Positions 5,914 to 11,071 of a DNA stretch of 11,071 nucleotides are shown piece after piece. How positions within the stretch are numbered: position 1 is the stretch's first letter; every line of letters starts with the position of its first letter. Position numbers and translations under genes: made by a program. The notes below the pieces were generated by a model. It saw nothing but the letters and a program-made list of their open reading frames with translations. It was not told where the DNA came from and did not search any database. The stretch covers positions 1 to 11,071 of the forward strand of contig JASIDM010000006.1 of assembly GCA_030044695.1 (NCBI GenBank). The letters are read 5' to 3'. Source of the stretch: Thermoplasmata archaeon. Its GTDB lineage: Archaea; Thermoplasmatota; Thermoplasmata; Lutacidiplasmatales; UBA184.

Positions 5914-6003
5914 GTGCCGAGCGGGAACGATTCCGACCCGGTCTCCCACGGGGCGTACCCGACCTACCGGCCGGCGGAGCCCGACCGTCGCCGGGTCGAC
6001 TGA
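5914..6003 (+). CDS. Putative 29-codon leader ORF coupled to amt
   Basis: GTG at 5914 opens a 29-residue frame (MPSGNDSDPVSHGAYPTYRP and nine more residues) whose TGA (6001-6003) shares its last base with the amt ATG (6003-6005). The GTG lies 26.5 bases from the centre of TTTATC, the spacing seen at other leaderless starts here, and no Shine-Dalgarno precedes the amt ATG. The simplest reading is a leaderless upstream ORF that delivers ribosomes to amt by termination-reinitiation. Whether the peptide itself has a function cannot be told; its sequence is hydrophilic with no recognised motif. It could also be a chance frame inside an ordinary 5' leader. Confidence 0.45.
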   Translation: MPSGNDSDPVSHGAYPTYRPAEPDRRRVD

Positions 6004-7304
6004 TGGGATTTCCGGGCTGTCCGGGCTGCGACAGCGGCGACACGGCCTGGGTGATCACCGCCACCGCGCTGGTGATGATCATGACCCCGGCGCTGGGGTT
6101 CTTCTACGGGGGCCTGGTCCGGCAGAAGAACTTGGTGGCGACGATCGTCCAGTGTCTGATGATCTTCTCCGTTGTCAGCCTCGTCTGGGCGCTCTGGGGC
6201 TACACGCTGACGTTCGGGCCCGCGTTCCACGGCGTGATCGGCACGCTCTACAACGCGGCGCTGCTCCACGTGGGCACCGCGGCCAACCCCGCCTACTCGA
6301 GCACGATCCCCGAGCTGCTGTACTTTGCCTTCCAGCTCAAGTTCGCGGCGATCACCCCGGCGTTGATCATCGGCGCGTTCGCCGGCCGCGTCCGGCTGAA
6401 GGGGCTGCTCATCTTCATCGTCCTGTGGACGACCTTGATCTACGCGCCGATCGCGATGTGGATCTGGAACCCGGCCGGATGGCTGCACGTGCTCGGGGTC
6501 CGGGACTTCGCCGGCGGGCTCGTGGTCCACACCTCGGCAGGCGTGTCGGCGGTCGCCGCCGCCCTCGTCATCGGTCGGGGCAAGGAGTTCGGCAAGAGCA
6601 CCCGCCCGAACAACGTGCCGTACGTGATCCTCGGCACCGCGATCCTCTGGTTCGGCTGGTTCGGCTTCAACGCCGGGAGCGCCCTCGCGGCGAACGGCGT
6701 CGCCGTCACCGCGCTGGTCGACACCAACCTCGCCGCCGCGGCCGGCGGCGTGAGCTGGATGCTCGTCGACTGGGTCAGCAAGGGCCGCCCGTCGGCCGTC
6801 GGGATGGCGGTCGGGGCCGTCTGCGGCCTGGCGGCGGTGACCCCCGCCTCCGGCTACGTCACCCCGGGGGCGTCGATCATCATCGGGCTCGTCGCCGGGA
6901 TCTTCTGCAACTACATCGCGAACTGGAGGGCTCGCACGCGGCTGGACGACTCGCTGGACGTCTTCGCCTGCCACGGTGCGGGGGGGATGTGGGGAACCCT
7001 AGCGACCGGGCTCTTCGCGACGGTGGCGGTGAATCCGGGGGGGGTCAACGGCCTCTTCTACGGGAACCCGCACCAGGCCCTCGTCCAGCTCGTCGGCATC
7101 GCCGTCGTGGCGTCGTTCGCCTTCGTCGGCTCCTACGTCCTCCTGCGGGTCATCAACGTCTTCACGCCGCTGAGGTCCCAGCCGAACGACGAGGAGGTCG
7201 GCCTCGACATCGCCGAGTTCGGCGAGCCGGCGTACGACGCTTCCGGGGCGGGGCCGGCCACGGCGACCCCGGTCGCCCCCGCGTCGGCGACGTCCGGGCC
7301 GTGA
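6003..7304 (+). CDS. amt: Ammonium transporter, Amt/MEP/Rh family
   Basis: A 433-residue inner-membrane ammonium transporter with about eleven membrane segments. The first begins near residue 15 and contains LGFFYGGLVRQKN (31-43). D168 and H176 in RDFAGGLVVHTSAGVSA correspond to the conserved Asp and first pore His of AmtB, and H324 in DVFACHGAGGMWGTLATG is the second pore His. The cytoplasmic C terminus carries EEVGLDIAEFGEPAYD (397-412), matching the conserved GLDxxxHGExAY element that communicates with PII proteins, but with Phe for His. A 21-residue Ala/Pro/Thr tail follows. No signal peptide and no glnK/glnB gene is next to it, so PII control, if any, comes from elsewhere. The ATG overlaps the stop of the upstream 29-codon ORF and lacks a Shine-Dalgarno, suggesting translational coupling. 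Confidence 0.96.
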   Translation: MGFPGCPGCDSGDTAWVITATALVMIMTPALGFFYGGLVRQKNLVATIVQCLMIFSVVSLVWALWGYTLTFGPAFHGVIGTLYNAALLHVGTAANPAYSSTIPELLYFAFQLKFAAITPALIIGAFAGRVRLKGLLIFIVLWTTLIYAPIAMWIWNPAGWLHVLGVRDFAGGLVVHTSAGVSAVAAALVIGRGKEFGKSTRPNNVPYVILGTAILWFGWFGFNAGSALAANGVAVTALVDTNLAAAAGGVSWMLVDWVSKGRPSAVGMAVGAVCGLAAVTPASGYVTPGASIIIGLVAGIFCNYIANWRARTRLDDSLDVFACHGAGGMWGTLATGLFATVAVNPGGVNGLFYGNPHQALVQLVGIAVVASFAFVGSYVLLRVINVFTPLRSQPNDEEVGLDIAEFGEPAYDASGAGPATATPVAPASATSGP

Positions 7305-7342
7305 ACCTCGGAAAGGATGGTAGCGTGGGCGTAAGGCGGCCG

Positions 7343-7348
7343 TTATCC
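7343..7348 (+). promoter_or_regulatory. TATA-like element TTATCC before the CDGSH gene
   Basis: Centred 28.5 bases before the ATG at 7374 in the short gap after amt, so the CDGSH gene may have its own near-leaderless transcript. A GAGGT at 7362-7366 (7 bases before the ATG) could instead act in a readthrough transcript from amt. Confidence 0.4.
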
Positions 7349-7373
7349 CACCGCGCCGCGTGAGGTCGCCGCC

Positions 7374-7553
7374 ATGCCGAAGGTGGAGATCCAGTCCAGC
7401 GAGAACGGCCCGAACCTCGTGATGGTCGACGGCAAGGTCGTCGCCGCCCTCTGCCGGTGCGGCCAGTCCAAGCACAAGCCGAACTGCGATGGCTCGCACC
7501 GGACCGCCGGATTCGCCGCGGCAAAGGCCGTGGTCGACGTCACGGGTGCGTGA
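7374..7553 (+). CDS. CDGSH-type iron-sulfur protein (mitoNEET-like)
   Basis: A 59-residue protein with a single CDGSH [2Fe-2S] binding motif: C27-R-C29-GQSKHKPN-C38-DGS-H42. This is the C-x-C-x2-S-x3-P-x-C-D-G-S-H signature, with three Cys and one His as ligands. The region before it (EIQSSENGPNLVMVDGKVVAAL) forms the usual short beta strands, and a brief tail follows. Family members bind redox-active, pH-sensitive clusters; the cellular role of archaeal single-motif forms is not established. No membrane anchor is present, unlike animal mitoNEET, so it should be cytosolic. The ATG is supported by a TATA-like element 28.5 bases upstream and by GAGGT at 7 bases. It lies 69 bases after amt on the same strand. 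Confidence 0.92.
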   Translation: MPKVEIQSSENGPNLVMVDGKVVAALCRCGQSKHKPNCDGSHRTAGFAAAKAVVDVTGA

Positions 7554-7763
7554 GCCCGGCGACGGTCCGAGCCTGCTCCGGGGAGGCCCTCCGGGGCCGT
7601 CACCTCGGCCGAACGTGAGGCCGGGCGGTCCGTAGCCGTCCGACGGTCGGCTTCGTCGAGCGTCACCCGTTCGACCTCGGCGGGCACGCACGGGTCCGGC
7701 GGGCCGGGAGTCCGGCCAACGTGAAGAGGCCGCCGCCTTCCTCCCGGCGGGAGGGGACGGGCG

Positions 7764-8492
7764 ATCGCGGGCGACGAGGAGCGGGGCGAGGGTCCGGGCG
7801 GCTCCCCTCGTCTCGAAGGGATCGACGGCACCGGCTCGGACCTGAGCCGGCTGCTCTCCCTCAGCGATGGGGTCTTCGCCTTCGCGCTCACGTTCCTCGC
7901 CGTCTCGTTGCTCCTGCCCGAGACCCTGAGAACGGGGGGACTCCCGTCGCTCCCGGCCTACCTGAGGACCCTGGAACCGGCGTTGGTCGGCTACGTCCTC
8001 GCCTTCTTCGTGATCGCCTCGTGGTGGAACGTCCACCACCGCCTGTTCTCCTCGATCGTCCGGTACGATCCCACGCTGGTCCGGTTGAACTCGTTCTTCC
8101 TGCTGATGATCTCCGTGACGCCGTTCCTGGTCTCGGTACTGTTCGCCTACTCGCCGGGGAACTTCGGCATGGGGTCGCTCTCGGCGCGGTTGGCCGTGGC
8201 CCTCTACGGCGTCGTCCAGGCGCTCGGAGGCCTCGTCCTCCTGGGGATATGGCGGCACGCGAGCCGCGACCACCGCCTGCTCCGACGGACGGTGACGCAG
8301 GAGTGGATCCAGGCGACCGAGGCCACGCAGCTGCTGACCGTGATCGTGTTCGCGGGCTCGGTCGGCATCGCGCTGGTCTCCCCGCTCGCCGCCGAGCTGG
8401 CGTGGATCGCGATGATCCTCGGGTTTGGCCGGCGGTTCCTCCGTCGGGTCCCGAAGGTCGCCCGGAGGACCGAGGCGCACCGTCCGCCCTGA
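7764..8492 (+). CDS. TMEM175-family (DUF1211) potassium channel, start codon unclear
   Basis: A membrane protein of the TMEM175/DUF1211 family, which form potassium channels. The TM1 signature reads RLLSLSDGVFAFALTFLAVS, a variant of the family's FSDGVFAIAxT filter motif with Leu for Phe. Further family blocks are ASWWNVHHRLFSSIV, RLNSFFLLMISVTPFLVS and two later membrane spans, giving about six in all and one repeat, as in prokaryotic members. The frame is open from 7725, but between the TGA at 7722 and a TTG at 7908 there is no ATG, GTG or TTG, and 7908 lies inside TM1 beyond the filter motif. Coding-like composition starts near 7760. I placed the start at an ATC (7764), seven bases after GGGAGGGG, but a CTG at 7842 or an upstream frameshift or sequence error are equally possible. 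The stop at 8490-8492 is clear. Confidence 0.82.
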   Translation: MAGDEERGEGPGGSPRLEGIDGTGSDLSRLLSLSDGVFAFALTFLAVSLLLPETLRTGGLPSLPAYLRTLEPALVGYVLAFFVIASWWNVHHRLFSSIVRYDPTLVRLNSFFLLMISVTPFLVSVLFAYSPGNFGMGSLSARLAVALYGVVQALGGLVLLGIWRHASRDHRLLRRTVTQEWIQATEATQLLTVIVFAGSVGIALVSPLAAELAWIAMILGFGRRFLRRVPKVARRTEAHRPP

Positions 8493-8499
8493 GCCGGGG

Positions 8500-8513
8500 C
8501 CCCGCCGGCGGGG
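8500..8513. repeat. 14-base perfect GC palindrome between convergent genes
   Basis: CCCCGCCGGCGGGG lies in the 71-base gap between the stops of the TMEM175-like gene and the converging gene at 8564. It could form a stable stem in both transcripts. There is no T-run on either side, so calling it a terminator is not justified. Confidence 0.4.
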
Positions 8514-8563
8514 ACGCTCGTGGCCCGGCGTCGCCTCGCGGCCGCGTTCGGCCGGTAGCCGGC

Positions 8564-9100
8564 TTAGACCTCGCCGAGGCGGGACTCGAGCTCCAGGACG
8601 CGGTGGGCGGAGGCCTCGTTGTCGACCACCGCCGGGCTCGCGAGCTCGCGATGGGCGTCGATCTGGACGATGGTGTCGTGCAGCCACTCGAACTCGTGGA
8701 ACAGCAACGGGTCGTGGAGGGTGCCGCGGATCGTCGCGACGAGGTCGACCGGATGGCGGATCGCCCAGTAGTAGGCGACGATCCAGGATCCGAACGCCTC
8801 CCAGACGAGGTCGGCGTCCAGCAGCTCGCGGTGGACGAGCGTGCCCACGAGCTCGAAGAACGTCACGACCTCCACGCTGGAGATGTCGTCCGGGGGCCCG
8901 TGGAGCAGCCGCGAGCTCAGGCCGCGCCGGGCGGCCCGCATGTGCGGGCTATCGAACCGCTCCCGCAGGGCCATCACGGCGTTCGCGGAGTTGAGCCGCT
9001 GGCTGGTCCGGGTCTGCCAGTACATCAGGATCAGTGTGCCGACGACGAGCGCCCAGGTGCCGACGAGCGACCAGACAGCGATGTTGAACCAGTCGGTCAC
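8564..9100 (-). CDS. Membrane-anchored protein, DUF4760-like
   Basis: A 178-residue protein with one N-terminal membrane helix (about residues 5-27, TDWFNIAVWSLVGTWALVVG) followed by a soluble, mainly helical domain: QRLNSANAVMALRERFDSPHMRAARR (34-59), SVEVVTFFELVGTLVHRELLDADLVWEAFG and ending VLELESRLGEV. The N-terminal anchor plus this helical pattern (a short anchored protein with FELVGTLVHRGLLD-like and WEAFGSWI-like blocks) resembles the uncharacterised DUF4760 family, by memory rather than search. Function is unknown. Start: GTG at 9100, with GGAGGGT 8 bases upstream, placing the membrane helix at the N terminus; longer open sequence upstream has shadow-like composition. It converges with the TMEM175-like gene and is divergent from the zinc-finger gene. 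Confidence 0.78.
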   Translation of the reverse strand: MTDWFNIAVWSLVGTWALVVGTLILMYWQTRTSQRLNSANAVMALRERFDSPHMRAARRGLSSRLLHGPPDDISSVEVVTFFELVGTLVHRELLDADLVWEAFGSWIVAYYWAIRHPVDLVATIRGTLHDPLLFHEFEWLHDTIVQIDAHRELASPAVVDNEASAHRVLELESRLGEV

Positions 9101-9286
9101 GGCGCGCGACCCTCCAGCTCGGCTCGGTACGGAAGAGATTTGCGGTGAGCGGGCCGCGACGGTCGGCGCCCCCGAGAACGTCGGGCTTCGGAGAGGGGTC
9201 GGCGGTACGACGGCGCGAGCGCACGCCCCGGGAAGGTCCGGGACGTTACCGAAACGTGGATAGGAGCCGCCGGCCGTTCGTCGCCC

Positions 9287-9511
9287 GTGCCGTACGTCGA
9301 GTACGACGAGAACGAGGCGGTCTGCCCGCAGTGCGGCTCGGTCTTCCGTTCCCCGGAGGTCCTGGAGGCCCACCTGAAGGAGTCCCACGGGGGCCCCTCC
9401 GGGCCTCCCGCCCCGGCGGACCACCGGTCCGTGCGCTGCTCGATCTGCGGAGCGACGTTCGGCTCCATCACCGCCCTCGAGCGCCACAACCGCGTGGCGC
9501 ACGTCTCCTAG
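9287..9511 (+). CDS. Small two-finger C2H2 zinc protein
   Basis: A 74-residue protein with two classical C2H2 fingers of identical spacing (C-x2-C-x12-H-x4-H): C13, C16, H29, H34 and C51, C54, H67, H72. Both keep the hydrophobic core pattern (Phe at F20 and F58; Leu in VLEAHL and ALERHN). They are separated by a 16-residue Gly/Pro-rich linker instead of the short TGEKP-type linker of eukaryotic arrays. An acidic segment, YVEYDENEAV, precedes finger 1. Small C2H2 proteins are known in archaea; nucleic-acid binding is plausible but not shown. Start: GTG at 9287; a weak TATA-like GGATAG is centred 26.5 bases upstream, and there is no close Shine-Dalgarno, consistent with leaderless translation. 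The stop is 7 bases before the convergent ribA-like stop. Confidence 0.85.
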   Translation: MPYVEYDENEAVCPQCGSVFRSPEVLEAHLKESHGGPSGPPAPADHRSVRCSICGATFGSITALERHNRVAHVS

Positions 9512-9518
9512 GGCGGGC

Positions 9519-10229
9519 TCAGCGGGTCGGCTCCTCGGACGGGGACGTGGCGCAGTCGAGCTGCTCCACATCGAGGAGGTGGCCGAGCTTGCGGCGCTTG
9601 GTCTCCAGGTACTGCCGGTCGTTCGGCTGCGGCGGGATGACGAGGGGGATCCGGCCCGTGATCGTCACCCCGTGCCGGCGGAGGTCCTCGATCTTCGCCG
9701 GATTGTTCGTCATGATCTCGATCGACCGCACGTGCAGGCTGCCGAGCATGTGGGCCGCGATCCCGTACTCCCGCTCGTCAGCGCGGAAGCCGAGCGCCTC
9801 GTTGGCCTCGACGGTGTCGTAGCCCTGGTCCTGCAGCTGGTAGGCCCGGATCTTGTTGGCGAAGCCGATCCCGCGTCCTTCCTGGCGGAGGTAGAGGACC
9901 ACCCCGCCGTCGCTCTTCGCGACCCGTTCCAGCGACGCGATCAGCTGGTCGCGGCAGTCGCAGCGAAGGGAGCCGATGGCGTCCCCGGTCAGGCACTCCG
10001 AGTGGAGACGGACCAGGACCCGCTCGCGTCCCTCGATGTCCCCGTGGACGAACGCGGCATGGTCCTGCTTCTCCAGCTCGTTCCAGAACGCCACGACCTG
10101 GAAGTCGCCGAACCGGCTGGGGAGATCGGCGACGGCGACGGCCCGCACGCAGGTCTCCAGCGAGCCATCGCAGCGGTGGGACCGTCCCTCCTCGAGCAGA
10201 CGGGCCACGCTCTCCGCCGAGAGCGTCAT
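9519..10229 (-). CDS. ribA: GTP cyclohydrolase II
   Basis: Converts GTP to 2,5-diamino-6-ribosylamino-pyrimidinone phosphate with release of formate and pyrophosphate, the first step of riboflavin synthesis. The sequence aligns by eye with E. coli RibA across its whole length. Counting from the upstream ATG at 10241, the zinc ligands are C83, C94 and C96 (HSECLTGDAIGSLRCDC), the substrate-site residues are Y134 (NKIRAYQLQDQGYDTVEAN) and D155/R157 (FRADEREYG), and TNNPAKIEDLRRHGV and NDRQYLETKRRKLGHLL follow. Relative to the E. coli enzyme (196 residues) it has about 25-29 extra N-terminal residues and a short acidic tail. I chose the ATG at 10229 (236 residues), because the TATA box TTTATC is centred 26.5 bases upstream of it, the leaderless spacing seen elsewhere; the ATG at 10241 is only 14 bases away. 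No other riboflavin gene is in the window. Confidence 0.93.
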   Translation of the reverse strand: MTLSAESVARLLEEGRSHRCDGSLETCVRAVAVADLPSRFGDFQVVAFWNELEKQDHAAFVHGDIEGRERVLVRLHSECLTGDAIGSLRCDCRDQLIASLERVAKSDGGVVLYLRQEGRGIGFANKIRAYQLQDQGYDTVEANEALGFRADEREYGIAAHMLGSLHVRSIEIMTNNPAKIEDLRRHGVTITGRIPLVIPPQPNDRQYLETKRRKLGHLLDVEQLDCATSPSEEPTR

Positions 10230-10252
10230 CGCCCGCGGCATCCCGAGGCTCG

Positions 10253-10258
10253 GATAAA
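10253..10258 (-). promoter_or_regulatory. TATA box of ribA
   Basis: Reads TTTATC on the minus strand, identical to the amt TATA box, in the 61-base gap after the phosphoribosyltransferase gene. Its centre is 26.5 bases from the ATG at 10229, which decides that start over the one at 10241. It also shows that ribA need not depend on readthrough from the upstream gene. Confidence 0.6.
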
Positions 10259-10290
10259 GTGGCCGGTCGTGGGCGTGCGGTCCGCGCCGT

Positions 10291-10995
10291 TCAGGGGGTC
10301 GCCGCCCCCGGGCGGCGGGGTCGTCCGTCCCGGGACCGCTCGAGGAGGGCGAGGACCTCCTCGTCGCGCACCGGCTCGAACCGACGGTACCACTCGCCGA
10401 CCGCCGCCAGCCGAGGGGGGACGCACGCCACGACCACCTCCTCGACGAACCGGCGGAGTCGCACTACCGCGGAGCGCGGAGCGACGCCCAGCGCCAGGAC
10501 GACCGTCGCCGCCTTCTGGGCCCGTACGGCACGCACGCCCGCTTCCACCGTCCCCCCGGTCGCCACCCCGTCGTCGACCACGATGACGGTCCGGCCCGCG
10601 AGCTCCGGAGGGGGGCGGGATCCACGGAATCGCACGGTCCGGAGGGCGATCTCGGCCGTCTCCCGGCGAACGATAGGATCGAGGTCGGCCCGCGTGTAGC
10701 CCGAGGCGCGGGCCCGTGGTTCGTCCAGGAGAACGACCTCGCCCTCCGCCACGGCGCCGAGCCCGTACTCCGGATCGTCGGGGGCGCCGACCTTGCGTAC
10801 GAGCAGCACGTCGAGCTCGGCGTGCAGGGACCGGGCGATCTCGAAGGCGACCGGCACCCCGCCCCGCGGCACGCCGAGGACGAGCGGGAGCGACCGGCGG
10901 TAGCCTTCCAGCAGCACGGCCAGTCGCCGGCCGGCTTCCCCGCGATCGGCGAGGGGCTGTGGCGAGGAGGCGGCGTCCGGCGGACCCGCGGCCAC
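10291..10995 (-). CDS. Phosphoribosyltransferase-domain protein
   Basis: A 234-residue type I phosphoribosyltransferase-fold protein. The PRPP-binding loop is VIVVDDGVATGGT (137-149), with the two acidic residues at 141-142. The PPi-loop region reads LVLGVPRGGVPVAFEIA (38-54), and AELDVLLVRKVGAP (59-72), VAEGEVVLLDEP and the C-terminal VGEWYRRFEPV (199-209) match the family often found as a stand-alone predicted phosphoribosyltransferase in bacteria and archaea. The N-terminal LADRGEAGRRLAVLL is the usual opening helix. Its substrate is unknown, and it is distinct from pyrE, apt or hpt by these motifs. The GTG at 10995 is the only candidate near the domain start; it has no clear Shine-Dalgarno or TATA box, and the frame stays open to the window edge, so a longer form starting outside cannot be excluded. 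It precedes ribA by 61 bases on the same strand. Confidence 0.88.
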   Translation of the reverse strand: MAAGPPDAASSPQPLADRGEAGRRLAVLLEGYRRSLPLVLGVPRGGVPVAFEIARSLHAELDVLLVRKVGAPDDPEYGLGAVAEGEVVLLDEPRARASGYTRADLDPIVRRETAEIALRTVRFRGSRPPPELAGRTVIVVDDGVATGGTVEAGVRAVRAQKAATVVLALGVAPRSAVVRLRRFVEEVVVACVPPRLAAVGEWYRRFEPVRDEEVLALLERSRDGRPRRPGAATP

Positions 10996-11071
10996 GCTCG
11001 CCGACGTGGACCTCGATCCGAACGGCGAGCCCCACGACGGGTCCGCCGACGTCTCGTGACCGCCCGCGGAA

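Noticed and set aside
7343..7697. Minus-strand frame antisense to the CDGSH gene, with coding-like third positions over 7697-7555
   Set aside because: It has a possible GTG start but no promoter or Shine-Dalgarno, no recognisable domain, and overlaps the CDGSH gene; chance is more likely in DNA this rich in GC.
6999..8687. Minus-strand frame of 562 codons spanning three genes
   Set aside because: Runs antisense to the end of amt, the CDGSH gene and the TMEM175-like gene, with low-complexity Arg/Glu/Asp composition.

Overview
The window looks like a piece of a high-GC archaeal genome (roughly 70% GC by eye), most likely a Thermoplasmatota-type lineage. The phylum is inference; archaeal origin is better supported. 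Evidence: a bacterio-opsin-activator type HTH domain (HTH_10) at the left edge; short AT-rich islands resembling archaeal TATA boxes whose centres lie 25-29 bases upstream of start codons, as in leaderless archaeal transcripts; a small two-finger C2H2 protein; and an AbrB-like swapped-hairpin regulator. Strong Shine-Dalgarno sequences appear only before some genes.

Layout, left to right. (1) 1-500, minus: 3' end lost, an HTH_10 transcription regulator. (2) 804-3097, plus: a two-gene operon with a 4-base overlap, a YeaO-type DUF488 protein and a CLC-family chloride channel/transporter with C-terminal CBS pair. (3) 3330-4777: a divergent pair, an AbrB-like regulator (minus) and a divergent M29-aminopeptidase-like protein (plus), sharing a TATA island next to a perfect palindrome. 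(4) 4778-5322: two more copies of that palindrome upstream of a leaderless small ORF of unknown function. (5) 5548-7304: a leaderless 89-residue orphan (minus), then divergently an ammonium transporter preceded by a leaderless 29-codon ORF whose stop overlaps the amt start. (6) 7374-8492, plus: a 59-residue CDGSH iron-sulfur protein and a TMEM175-family potassium channel with no ordinary start codon. (7) 8564-9100 minus and 9287-9511 plus: a membrane-anchored protein and a two-finger C2H2 protein. (8) 9519-10995, minus: GTP cyclohydrolase II and a phosphoribosyltransferase.

The gene set is mostly ion and nutrient transport (chloride, ammonium, potassium) plus small metal/redox and regulatory proteins. 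It is not a defence island, mobile element or recognised biosynthetic cluster. The most unusual signal is regulatory: three copies of TTAG-N-AT-N-CTAA, two of which sit exactly 12 bases upstream of a TATA box in front of two different leaderless genes, while one also covers the expected transcription start of the AbrB-like gene. This suggests a small local regulon.

No tRNA, rRNA, CRISPR array, insertion sequence or convincing U-tract terminator was seen.
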